Assembly (NCBI GenBank): GCA_028023455.1
Contig: JAQFVV010000055.1
Location: 5,858,030-5,922,029, forward strand
Direction of reading: 5' to 3'
DNA length: 64,000 nucleotides
DNA from: Epiperipatus broadwayi
Lineage: Eukaryota; Onychophora; Udeonychophora; Euonychophora; Peripatidae
Translations under genes and position numbers: made by a program
In this document: positions 1 to 11,017 of the stretch, piece after piece
Position numbering within the stretch: the first letter of the stretch is position 1
Layout of the letters: each line of letters begins with the position of its first letter
The notes under the pieces: generated by a model
What the model was told of the DNA's origin: nothing
Seen by the model: the letters and a program-made list of their open reading frames with translations, nothing else
Databases searched by the model: none

Positions 1-2479
1 AACAAGTCACGTTATTTATTAACTTACACAAGACATAATAAAACAGAAGCAGTTTCATACTGTATTGTTATCAATAGTAAGTTTGAAAACATGCACTACC
101 AAATGGCAAGTTATTTAAATTCCCATCTCCAGATAGGTATCTGATTTGCCTTTATCACTGAGGACAAAGGTGGAATTAGTTAGTATGCTGTAGCCATTGT
201 TTATTTCTTGATAGATTTGACATATTTTGATATCAAAGGAATACACACAGCCATGACATAGTATTTTAGAAGAGCAACTCTATCTTGATGCTAACATTGC
301 CATATAAATTAATGGGAATATTTCAGTTCTTACTGATGAACATTCAATCAAAGAACATAGTCTTGGAGATGCATAGATCTGTGATATCCCTTATTGGATC
401 AGAGCACTGATATACAAGTTTGATCAGGACCCAGAATTGATGTATGTCCTAGAATTGAAAATTTGTCTGGAGTTATCTGCTGATTCTGCATATTCGATTA
501 ATGGTTTGATATATAGGGAAGGTATAGATATTTTGACTACTTGGATTCTAGTAGGAGTTGGTAACCTCTTTGTTTCTAACTCTTGAGGTTCATTCGAAAT
601 TGATACTGATTTTTTCTTGATGGTGCTAATATGGAGTTGATTTAGAAAATTTTACGAGATAAAGGAGTTGACTAAATTTCTTTAAGGCAATACCTAGCTT
701 CCACTCTGGAGTAAAATCGGACTTGTATTCTATCTCCCATGCTTAACTACTATATAAATTGGCAGGAATATTACCAACAGTTATTATATAGTGCAAGAAA
801 AAGGATGCCTACAGTTAAAATTAAACAGAGACTACTTAAATATATAGTTACTGATCCAAATCTTTTTAACTGTTCAAGCAGCTTCGCTTGAATTTAAAAC
901 CTTAAAGAGTTTTGAATTTCAGATTTTTAGCTTGAATAGCAAAGTAGAGTTAAAGATGATTAATATATGCTTAACTGCATTACTTCCAGCTTTGAAGCTC
1001 AAATCTCATTGGTAAAGCGAAAGTCAGAAATTGATCTGGAGATGAGGATTTAATAGCATGAACATCTCGTAATCACCAATACTCAAGTTTATTATAGTTG
1101 ATGGCAAGAGTAGAGAGATGCTTTTGTTTATTTGTATTATGTTTGTGATTTATATAAAAACTTAGCTATCTTGCTTATGCAATTAAAATAGATCCATTGG
1201 AGTCATAAACTGTGATTTTTAGCAGATCACTTAATATACCAGCATTAGCTTTCCTGCAAATTTAGCCTAAAAATATATAAGTCAGAGTTATGCTCATATA
1301 TCTCAAATAAGAAGCATGCAAAGAAAAATATCAATGAATCTCTAAATGGCCGAAAAATATATGTACGTCTACACATTACGTTACTAAGGATTATGATATC
1401 TAAATGTGAAACATACCCCATATAGTTATTATCACAGCCTTCATTATTTTTTTGAAGTATTTTACCAACTATTTTTTAGAAGTAATAGAGAAATAGGTAG
1501 CTTTATGCTATTGCGATTGGTCATTTTGAGAAAATACTATTCATGCTATCACCAGGGGTCAGTTGACAGCATCTAGATCCAGATTCAAAATTCGTTACTG
1601 ATTAAACTAGAAAGTTGTTTGAAAAAATAGATAAGACATTGCTGGATAAAGTTATTCAGCACTACTATCTGGGATCTGTCGATTACTCAAGCTTACACTA
1701 GGTGGCAGAATTGAGTTAGAAGAAATAGATTTACTAATAAAATTTTATTAATATAGTATACAATGGTAGGATGACTTTTTTCCTATGCTAAGAGTTTTCA
1801 TCTAACATGTTTTCCCTGTATGATCAGTATTGTAATTTGTAGAGATTATTTTGTTACTATTATTTAAAAAAATTCCTTAAAGTTTATTTTTGTGTGTGGA
1901 GTTGGTTTCGGAAATAATATGTAAGGATTATACAATTTATGAAATTGATTTTAAGTAAGAAATGAAACTGCTCAGTTGTAAAAAATTTTGCAATTGTTAT
2001 TTTTTTTTCATAGGGATATAGATCTCTTTCAACAATATTTGGAGCAGAATCCCTGTTAGTGTAGCTGAATACAAGTTTCGTAATTGTTTGGGTGAGCAGT
2101 ATTTTTGTCGCTCAATTATAGGAAGTATCCATAGGAGAAAATTTGATATAGTATTCGGTCCATATTGAATATTTAGTGTTTTTCTGAAGCTTGGATTTTT
2201 GAAATTTGACTGATTAAAATGTTGATGGCACTTGTTGATTTCGCTTAAAGTGAAAGTTTAATAGAAAAATGGTTAATTATTACCAAGAAAAAAAACCAGA
2301 CAATTATATCCTACAACTTCTGTATTCTAACTCTTATTCATGAAGAAATGAAATATCTTTAGATTCTTTTTTTCTTTTCATTAAGTTTTTGCATTGTCTG
2401 TAGTAATTACAATTTCTTATTGGAAAGAGCTAAGAACTAATCAGAGGGTTTTTATTCATTTAGAAGGATATTTAAATAT
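1..2479. other. Upstream non-coding region with decayed family-B repeats
   Basis: No coding exon was recognised. Degenerate copies of a recurring repeat (called family B here) are seen at about 118-205 (minus; 'ctccagat', 'atcactgaggac'), 860-1125 (plus; 'ttagcttgaatagcaaa' to 'tactcaagttta') and 1555-1725 (ending 'tactcaagcttacactagg'). Elsewhere the sequence is AT-rich and featureless to the eye. It is either DCAF6 intron or 5' flank. Confidence 0.6.
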
Positions 2480-2493
2480 ATATTTGTTAATTG

Positions 2494-3206
2494 TCACATG
2501 ATCACCATTTCTTATGCTAGCACATAACTGTTATTCAAACAGGCAAAATTCTCCATACAGTAGTGCCACTCAGTGCCAGCCAGAGTAATCAATGGATGCC
2601 AGAAGGCTTGTGCGTAAATCCCCATCTAGTGCCTACTCATCCAATATCTCCAGACTAGTTTCTGGCTTGTGGGGATTTTATGCACAAGCCTTCTGGTATC
2701 CATTGATTACTCTGGTTGGCATTGAATGGCACTACTATATGAAGAGTTTTGCCTGTTTTAATAACAGTTAAGTGCTAGCATAAGAAATGGTGATCATGTA
2801 ATATTTAGTGGTTTAACACCAATCCTGCCTAATAGGATAGTGGTGGCTATGGTTAAAGAGCCAAAGACACCAAAATATATGGGTACTGAACTGAGTTCAG
2901 ACCCATGTGACTATAAGCTATTGAGCTTAGATTGAAAATATTATGTTTTCAATTTTATTCTCATAGTTTTGTAGTTAAGTAGAGATAAAAGGTGGCTGTT
3001 GGCGGGTTGCATTAGATCCTAAGATTTAGGAGCAGTGCTCACAGATCCAAATCCTCACTGACGAAGGCCACAAACCAGAAACTAGTCTGGGGATATTGGA
3101 TGAGTAGGTACTAGATGGGGATTTTATGCACAAGCCTTCTGGCATCCATTGATTACTCTGGTTGGCACTGAGTGGCACTACTGTATGGAGAGTTTTGCCT
3201 GTTTTA
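2494..3206 (+). repeat. Family-A foldback element with 14-bp target-site duplication
   Basis: The element starts 'tcacatgatcaccatttctt' and ends 'gagagttttgcctgtttt'. Identical 14-bp copies of atatttgttaattg flank it (2480-2493 and 3207-3220). The left part (about 2537-2757) is itself a palindrome: 'tactgtatggagaattttgc'-like ends, 'agtgccactcagtgc' and 'gatgccagaaggcttgtgc' recur inverted. A second, longer arm then repeats the right-hand module up to the end. There is no open frame. It is non-autonomous, with multiple relatives in this window. Confidence 0.85.
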
Positions 3207-3220
3207 ATATTTGTTAATTG

Positions 3221-4720
3221 AATAAAGAACTGTATATAAATTAAAGAGCATTATTGAAAGTGAGGAAGAACTTGAAATTTGATTATTATAATTGAATACT
3301 AATAACTGTATCACATAATTTTCAAAATTTCAGCTTTGAATCTTAGTCCGCACTGATGAATGTAAAAACTGGAAACTGTTTTTGAGATGAAGATATAATA
3401 CCATGGTAACCACTGATTACTCAAGCTTACTGTAGATGAGTCTAGAGTAGGGTGAAGAGAACTACTTTTGTGTTATAATTATAGTTAGCATCGAGAGAGA
3501 CTGCAGTTTGGCAATATGCAGTGTACGTAAATATAATTTAACTAGTCACTGTATTAATTCTGTATTTAAAATAATTTCCAACCATAATGATAACAACTGT
3601 TCTAATTAATGTGGATTAACTGAACTCAGTTTACTAGTTTTTCTTTCTAATGAATTAGCAAATCTTAAAATTCCAAGTTACAGTTATTGTAATTTTGTTA
3701 ATAAGTTTAATTGGCTAACAGATAATAATGTCACATGCATAGTTATTATGTTTTCAAAGCAGCCTTCAAGATGGAATCAGATAAAGTACATGATATTTTT
3801 ATAATGGTATATAATACTCTTACATTTATGTTAACCCATTTAACACAGGCATGGTTTATATTATCTCTGCAATAGTTTTGTTTTAATAGGGCTTAAGTGC
3901 TTTCAAATGATTTGATATGTTTATTTTTAATATTTTGATCTTTCATTATTATTATTACTACTTTTTTATAGACTTTGTTGCTAATATACAAATTTGATTA
4001 ACTTGGAAATTAAGACTTGTGATTTGTTTACTATTGAGTGTTATATGCCTCCATTTCTAAGCTTTGACATTTAGTTAAATTATTTTATTAACATCTGTGA
4101 ATGTGGTTTGTGATTGTTGATTACAATAATCATATGTGTCAGTTCCTATCAGTAAAACTATTTTCAGACCACAGTTTTCTCCATGAGATGCTGATTATAA
4201 TCCATTAAATGTTTAGCAGTTTTGGGCATTCAGCTTCTAAATTTGAGGTTTATAAAACACAATGTCTTACCTCTGCTGCTAATATTTGCTGGCACCATTT
4301 TTTTTCTATAAAAATATTCCCTGCCTGCTTAGTATTTGAACTTTGGAGTTTACAGAATCTACCACAAGTTTATAATAGACATATTCGATTATTTGCGGTT
4401 AAGTGATTTCAAGTTTTTAATCAAGAGTTGTTAAAATAATGTAGATTTGTTTGAGCTCTTTATTGACATAAAAGATGTTTACATATATTGAACAGTCACT
4501 ATATCTCAAAATTCTTTATTTCAGCATATATATTGTTAACAAAGTGTGGGGTGAATTATGATATATATTTTAAGTAATATTTGTGTTAATCTCCAAACAG
4601 TTTTCACATTGGAAGTCAAAGTTTACATACTTGCATGAACTGAGTGGTTATGACATGCATAATATGTATAAATAAAACCATGTACCAGAAATATAACTAT
4701 GAGTCAAATAATAACCTATA
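3221..4720. other. Non-coding; one family-B remnant, otherwise AT-rich
   Basis: A family-B remnant lies at about 3330-3470 ('cagctttgaatcttagtc' to 'tactcaagcttactgtagat'). The open frame at 4209-4406 has no family similarity, no splice context and a composition like its surroundings, so it is not called as a gene. Confidence 0.5.
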
Positions 4721-4870
4721 CCTAATAGTGGTTAGATGCAGCAGAAGAATGAGAAATTCTGGGATTCAAGTTCTATAGATCACAACCAAGCTTTGTCATT
4801 TCCAATGCTCGAACTTATGAATTCCTGAACAATAAACTATTTAATTATTTATTCACTATGTAAATCCTTT
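4715..4870 (+). repeat. tRNA-derived SINE (decayed)
   Basis: The tRNA-like head has an A-box-like 'tagtggttagatgc' and a B-box-like 'gggattcaagttc' at about 4761-4773. The tail 'atgctcgaacttatgaattcctgaacaataaacta' (in pieces) is shared with the SINE copies at 22490-22620 and 33312-33425. No clear target duplication was seen. Confidence 0.65.
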
Positions 4871-7017
4871 AAATCCTATTTTCTATTAGTTTGATTAATC
4901 AAATCTAATGCATAATAACTAAAGTAAAACTGCCTTGAGTAGAAATTCGGTTAGATTTTCCGTTGATAATTGTCTCTTCACTTGTTAATAGTTCTGAAGT
5001 TACTTTTTCTATCTGTAGGCTACAGTCCTATCAAAAGTATTTACTGGAAAATATTAATACATTTAGCACAGTATAGCCTTTACTTGCGTATTTATTTTTC
5101 ATCTTCTATTCAACAATATAAAGAATACGAGACTTAAAATTTGGCATTCTACTACAGCCGATAGAATTGGTATGCTTCTCATTATCATTGGCATATTTCC
5201 TGTAAATGCAATCTCTAAATTTGTTACAAAAATTTGATAATGAAGTTATAAAATATTGCCCTATATACTTGGACATGTAGATAAACCCTTTTTAAGCATA
5301 TAATACTACAGATCTATTTAAACCAATTCATCTGGCTGCGAAGAGACAATATTTAGATGTTTATTTATTTTTTAATAACTTGACATTTAATTTTACTCTG
5401 ACCACAGTAGTTATTTCATAATCAAAAAACAAACAAACAAAAATTATGTCTTTCTGTAAAATTTAATAGGCATTACAAGAATATGGTGAATATCCTGAAT
5501 AATTTTAGTGGCACTTTAGAGTTTCATTATGAATTGTTTTTTTTTTTTGTGGTAAGTACATTTGTACTAACTACTACCGTAATACAATTTCAAGAAAAAT
5601 GTTGTTAAGGATCGAATATATTACTGATTTCAATGTAATTACCGATTTCAATATAATTACCGAAAGCAAGTTTTTCTAAAGAGTATAGTATTTGTGAATG
5701 CTAAACCCAATGAAACCTTAAGTGAATATATTTATGCCAAATATCCTATCTATTAAGCTAAAGAGTACGAAATACTGAGTCTGGGTTTATGATTGATCCA
5801 TATATCCCTTGCAAAGCTCAGGAAACTCTTAGTCTTCTAAATACTAAAAATCATAGAAGAAAGAATGAGAAGAAACTACCGTTATTATTGAGGGAGCTTT
5901 TAGATAAGCTTATAATTTATAGCTGTATATAATAAGTTAACCTTGTTGGCTTTCGGTTCTGATTAGATGTATATTTTGTATAGAAATTAGACAAGGAAGT
6001 GAGTATTAATTATAGAAACCTTATCCTTTATGAGTTTCTAATGTAGAATATTTGAATCACTTTATCAGAAAATATAAACTAAAGTTAGGAAAATAAATAA
6101 AAAGATAGAAATGATAAATAGCTTACAATAGATAGATTTTTTTTTAACCTTAGATAAATCAGATTAGGTTTGTCATTTTGTTTTTAATTTTATTGTTCAT
6201 AATAGTGGGTTTTTTTTAAATGGCAAGCTTTTGCATTTTGCAACAGCATAGTTGTGATATAACTTAATAAGCAGAAATATTGTTTCTTTAATTATTTTTT
6301 TTTAATTTGCATAAAACATTTTTTGTTTCTATTATTGTCCCTTCCCTCTACTCTAACACTATTTTCTGTAAGTTTCAGTAATCGGGGCTTTAGAGTAGGG
6401 TGAGGATAACTGCGCTTACAATCCAATATAGTAGAGAAAGGCAAAATAATCAACATTCGATAATCCCACTGAGAAGTAAGTTAAAGATAAAACATCTTTG
6501 TTCTCTTATCAAATATTGAACAATTTTTGGTGTAAGATTTTAAAATCAGAATATCTCGGTTTTCCATCATTAGTTGAATTGAAGAAAGATAAAAACATAA
6601 AAGACCTTGCTATATTCTATATTAGCATATATATAAAAGGTAATTTTGTCAGTGAAATGTAATAAATTAAAGATAATGCTAACACCGCTTCATACACGGA
6701 GAAAATATTTAGTGGTTTCAAAATTTTCTTTGTGTATGAAGCAATATTATATCTAATTTATTATTTTCTATGTAATCTTTCTAACATGTAATTAGAGCAT
6801 AATTTTTATACAAAAATAAATATAAATTTATTGTTGATATGAAATCCGTTGATGAACTTATTTGAATTCATAAAGAATTTAGTGGAATTTAAAGTAATTA
6901 AAATTATCTTGCACAGTTAAAAAATAACTATTTTTAAATAAAAATAATTGGGAACATTAAATCTAACCAAAAGTTACTCTATTGATGATTACACCAATTT
7001 TACATATATATAAATCC
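4871..7017. other. Non-coding AT-rich stretch
   Basis: No exon or named element was recognised. A short direct repeat of 'tgatttcaatgtaattaccg' type occurs at 5626-5662, and homopolymer T and A runs are frequent. A hairpin-like pair occurs at about 6688-6748 ('gcttcatacacggagaaaat' against 'attttctttgtgtatgaagc'). Confidence 0.4.
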
Positions 7018-7140
7018 ATATAGCTTTATTGCTCGGGAGTTCATAAGAAGTTTGGCTATCGGAACTGCAAGTGCCAGAATCCAAAGTCAGATGCTTTTCC
7101 AAACTGCATCAATCCACGTAGGGTACAAATTTTATAATAA
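7018..7140 (-). repeat. tRNA-derived SINE
   Basis: On the minus strand it reads as a tRNA-like head and ends with 'gaactcccgagcaataaagc'. The same tail is seen in the minus-strand copy at 22318-22435, where 'tttattgctcgggagttcat' is identical in plus orientation. Confidence 0.65.
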
Positions 7141-7469
7141 ATAAGTATTTGAGTCCAATATATTGATTGTGGCATGAGTAAAATGTTTGTAAAGACAGAG
7201 TTTCTTTGCAGTAATTAATACGCAATTGTTATATGTAAAAGCTTCAAATTTTAACATGTACAAATATTTCAGACCCTCGGGGATTCTATATGGATTTATT
7301 TTTTAATTTATTAGCCTGGAAATATGTTATACTTAATAAAAAATTTATAGTCTGGATAAAATGGAAAAAAATTTGTATTTAAAAAAAAAAAAATCGGAAA
7401 AGATATTATAAGTAGTTGATTATATGTGCAGTTAATTAAAAAAGAAAAATATGTGCTACTTAAAACATT

Positions 7470-7702
7470 GAAATAAAAGTAATGAATTATAATGATAATA
7501 TATTTTATAAGTAACTATAATAAACCGCAGAACTACTTTCAGTTAATATCTTAAAACTTCTTCAGTTGAAAACCATTTAATATTTTAATTTAAATGATTT
7601 TCAGTTGAAGAAGGTTAAGAAATTAACTGAAAGCTCTTCTGCAGTTTATTATCATTATTTATAAAATGTACTATCATCATTATAATTCATTATTTTCATT
7701 AC
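7470..7702. repeat. Near-palindromic foldback element
   Basis: Arms at about 7470-7582 and 7590-7702 mirror each other: 'taatgaattataatgataat' against 'attataattcattattttca', and 'cttcttcagttgaaaacc' against 'gattttcagttgaagaag'. The spacer is only a few bases. A similar single arm appears at about 63200-63265 ('ctgcagaaatactttcg', 'ctcttcaactgc'). Confidence 0.75.
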
Positions 7703-8799
7703 AGTAATTATTTAATAACGGACATTTTTACTTAATATATATCATTAAAAACCAGTCCACACACACACATATATATATGATAAACAAAACAAGTTATACA
7801 TTTCCTAACTATCTATAGCTTGCATTTTATGTTACTAGATGGAGCTTTACCGATAACCCACTATCAAGCTTAGTTTACATAAACACTGAGAGAGATAGAA
7901 TTAAATATCGTTTTCAAATTGTCTCCAACCTTTAAACCATGGTTTCGAGCTAGTTGGCTCACGTCAGTAAAGGGTAGAAAGACCAGAAACTAGATCTAAA
8001 CTCCAACTCTACTAAACAGCATTTATGAAACTCATTTCAGTTTGAAAGCACGAATTTTTCAGATATGTAAAGCTCCATCTAGTAACATATATATATATAT
8101 TATTAATGATACTTAGTTGAAGTTTCATAATTAACAATTACTTGGTTATCTATTTATAAATGTATTCTTTAAGAAAACAGAAAAAATCAGCATTAAAGAA
8201 AACAACTTTTCATAAGTAAGTCTATATATATATAAGAAATGAGGACTGATATAGGTATTGATTCATTCATTCACTCGCGCACCTCTATTCAGTATTCACA
8301 TATTTATTGCGAGTATAATCTTAATGCAGTGGAAAGCCAGAATTAGAGAAGATGAAGAATGGTTATAAGTACAATAAGTTATCACAATTTGGTAATAAAC
8401 AACTACCAATATAAAGTAGTCATATAGTTAGTACTTTTTAGTTCTAAATATTTATCCATGCTTCCAAAATATAAAATTCCTCAAATAGTAAAAAAATGGT
8501 ATCCCTCATGATGATGTAAAAGCCAACCTTTTTGCCTTTTATGATAACGAACCGAAGAGTGGCATAAAGATATATTAAATCTATGTAATAGTAAAAAATA
8601 CTTAGGCCTAAATTCAACTTTTCGTTTATTGTATTTAATTTAGTCTTATTACCTAAAAGTTTCTTATAATAATTTTATTTATAGGAATACCAAGTAATAA
8701 GTTAAGTAGAATTACTGTGAAGTGTGCATATATGTTCGCATAAATAATTGTGTATGTATATAAATGCTTAATTGCTCAAACAATTTTAAAATAAATTGT
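7703..8799. other. Non-coding with simple repeats
   Basis: Short CA/TA microsatellites lie at 7757-7780, 8085-8101 and 8223-8235. The phrase 'atggagctttac' at 7840 recurs inverted as 'gtaaagctccat' at 8067, bracketing a possible ~245-bp foldback with 'tagatctaaactccaactc' inside. No exon was recognised. Confidence 0.45.
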
Positions 8800-9115
8800 T
8801 GTTATATAAAACTAAATTTAGTGTTTGTTCTCTTCATCTCCATCTCTGATTTTTTCTTTAGAAGTTCACAATAGAATGTGGCTACATGGGATTCTCCCTT
8901 GAAGAATATTTCAAAAGAAATTTAATAAGCCTAGAAAAGCTTGTAATTGCTGTACATTTATTGGCTTCAGGCATTTTTTGTGGCCGCCACTTCCATTGGG
9001 TTAGGATATTTTCCATTCTCTGTAATAATATGCCTAAGAAATTTAATTTCTCTCATCAACCATTTAAATCTCTTCTCATTTCCATTGCATATTTAGTTTA
9101 TGAACATTTTATTGC
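8800..9115 (-). pseudogene. Ty3/Gypsy-type reverse transcriptase fossil
   Basis: The minus strand encodes a decayed piece of an LTR-retrotransposon polymerase, from the RT thumb into the RT-RNase H connection. 'FLRHIITENGKYPNP' (about 9045-9001) resembles the 'YLGHIIS-G--PDP' block. In another frame 'VQQLQAFLGLLNFF' (about 8955-8910) matches the conserved 'LRSFLGLVNYY' block. A frameshift separates the two blocks, and stop codons occur after 'FLGLLNFF' and further on. No LTRs or gag were seen. It is a dead, short remnant; the plus-strand frame at 8886-9122 is its shadow. Confidence 0.72.
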
Positions 9116-9560
9116 AATATGAGAGTAATCCCCAGGAACCTATTCGATATCCTAATTATAAATAAAACTCCTAGATGATGTGAGTCTTAATGCAACTTTC
9201 ATATAGATATTTGTAAATTGCTGATGATTTTTACAAAATGGTGATATGTAGTTTGATCATTACTATCATCATCCTATTTAGGATCCCTCTGCATTGCATA
9301 AAACTACTTCATAAATAACTTCCTTTTTTCTTTTTTTTCGGATACAATATATATATATCCACCTACGTTTTATTGTTATTTTATACTTAATTAGTTAATT
9401 GTAAGAATATTTTTAAAATGTGCATTAAACATAACTTTTCATGCACCTATCAAATTTTTTTAAAAAAATAAATGATTGTATAAGTATTATTTACCTGAAA
9501 GTGTGTTATGATATCATTTTACTTATAATTATATGTTGATTAATGTATAATACAACGTTT
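9116..9560. other. Non-coding AT-rich stretch
   Basis: No gene or recognised repeat was seen apart from poly-T runs and an 'atatatatat' tract at 9348. Confidence 0.4.
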
Positions 9561-9574
9561 TAGGTCACATGATT

Positions 9575-9672
9575 CTCTTCTGGTGCCGTTTGCTTGATCA
9601 GTGATTACTACCAGACTTTAGATTTGTGAATATTGAATTCAAGACGATGTTCTAATGCTGCAAGAAAGTAAA
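9575..9672 (-). repeat. tRNA-derived SINE fragment
   Basis: On the minus strand 'cgtcttgaattcaatattca' and 'caaatctaaag' match the tRNA-like head of the SINE inside 46320-46799 ('tgtcttaaattcgatattca', 'agaatctaaag'). Only the head region is preserved. Confidence 0.6.
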
Positions 9673-10014
9673 AAATCAATAGAAATTTTATATACATAAA
9701 AAACACGGAGAAATGAGGAGAATTTTTATAAATAATAAAAACCCTATTCACGGAACAAACAAATTTGAATACGTAACTAAGATAATTTGTAAGTAAGATT
9801 TCCAAAGAATCATTTCAATGAAATTGTAAATAACATTCATTTTTTATTATATCAATGCCAATCTATTCTGTCAGAAGTCTTGTTTGTTCTATTACTAAGT
9901 TTCTATTCGTACATTATATATATATACATATGACAAGCTGTAAATCTATTTACACACTCATTAAAATCATTAGGATTTTATTGGTAAATATAACATTTCT
10001 ATTAACTATTACCT

Positions 10015-10262
10015 TTGAGAGAGTATTTTAGTTGGTAGAGTTACTTTAAATTCAATATTTACAAATCTAAAGGTTAGAAGTTCATTTCCCATGCTAATAC
10101 TGTGACTGGTTTACACCTGAAGAAGAGAGAGTAATATCGCTCAAAACGTTATACTAACCTATATATTATTGCTAACAGTTGAATGTATATGAAAAAGTTT
10201 AGATAAAGTCTGAATTTGTCTAAAAATATAAAACTAGATGATAGAAATAGTCCAACATATAA
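10015..10262 (+). repeat. tRNA-derived SINE with 'GAAGAAG' central domain
   Basis: The head is 'ttagttggtagagtta' (A-box-like) and 'aggttagaagttcatttccc' (B-box region). The central domain is 'cctgaagaagagagagtaat', followed by 'caaaacgtt'. The tail runs to 'gatgatagaaatagtccaac'. It has the same layout as the monomer in the head-to-head dimer at 46320-46799, so it serves as the unrearranged reference copy. It ends 230 bp upstream of DCAF6 exon 1. Confidence 0.78.
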
Positions 10263-10492
10263 TTACAACTTGTGTACGTGTACATTGTAGTAAATCACTG
10301 TAATCGAGAAATTTAAGCAAATTGGGAGAACTTGATATCACCTGTGATCAGTAGTTATCACTTGATCGTAGTATATTGTTATTCTGTTAATCTGCCTTTA
10401 GGCAGAGAGTATATATATTGCATACATAAACAACTTTTAATCAATTTTTTAAAGAAATATTTCAATATTTTCACTTGTTTGAATTTTTGTAG

Positions 10493-10554
10493 GTAGTAAA
10501 AGCATCATTCAAAGGCTGCAACTACAAGTAAAGCTGCCTGTCCATAATGGCTGT
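10493..10554 (+). CDS. DCAF6: DCAF6 exon 1 of those visible
   Basis: The acceptor is ...gaatttttgtag and the donor is gtaagt, a strong consensus. The exon opens with two bases that finish a split codon (expected Gly). It then encodes 20 residues ([10 protein letters not shown]...VHNGC) matching the vertebrate 'REFIQRLKLEATLNVHDGC' segment just before the first WD40 repeat. It is too short for a usual ORF search and was found by homology and splice sites. An earlier exon must supply the start codon; it was not found in 1-10492. Confidence 0.9.
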
Positions 10555-10981
10555 GTAAGTACAAAATAGCAATTTAAAATTTTAATTTTATTAGGGATTC
10601 ATCTAGCAGCAATTCTGGCCTTGTCATCCATGAATATATGTTTAATCATGCCATTTGTTAAATTTACCTTTTTAATTAAGCCAGCAGTTTCAACTATTTA
10701 GCAGTCTTCATCAGAGCTGTAATTAATATATATGAAGATATTTATATAGATAATTTTATTGTAGATTTATAGTGTAATAATAAATAAAAACAAAAAAATT
10801 ATGTAACAACAAGTATATTATTTAATATAAGAAAACATTTTATTGACAATATTTTATCAACTTGCTCAGTGTAACATATGTTTGCAGTAATGACATACAG
10901 ATTTTGTTTATAATTTAGACCATTTTTTCTTCTCTTTTCATGTAATTATTATATACCTTATATAACAATGAAATATATATA

Positions 10982-11017
<36 letters not shown>

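Noticed and set aside
4209-4406. Small open frame of 65 codons
   Set aside because: No similarity, no splice context; length is expected by chance here.
1-10492. Initiator exon of DCAF6
   Set aside because: I looked for the vertebrate 'LLWDVRKRSLG' type segment followed by a donor in the right phase and found none; it is probably upstream of the window.
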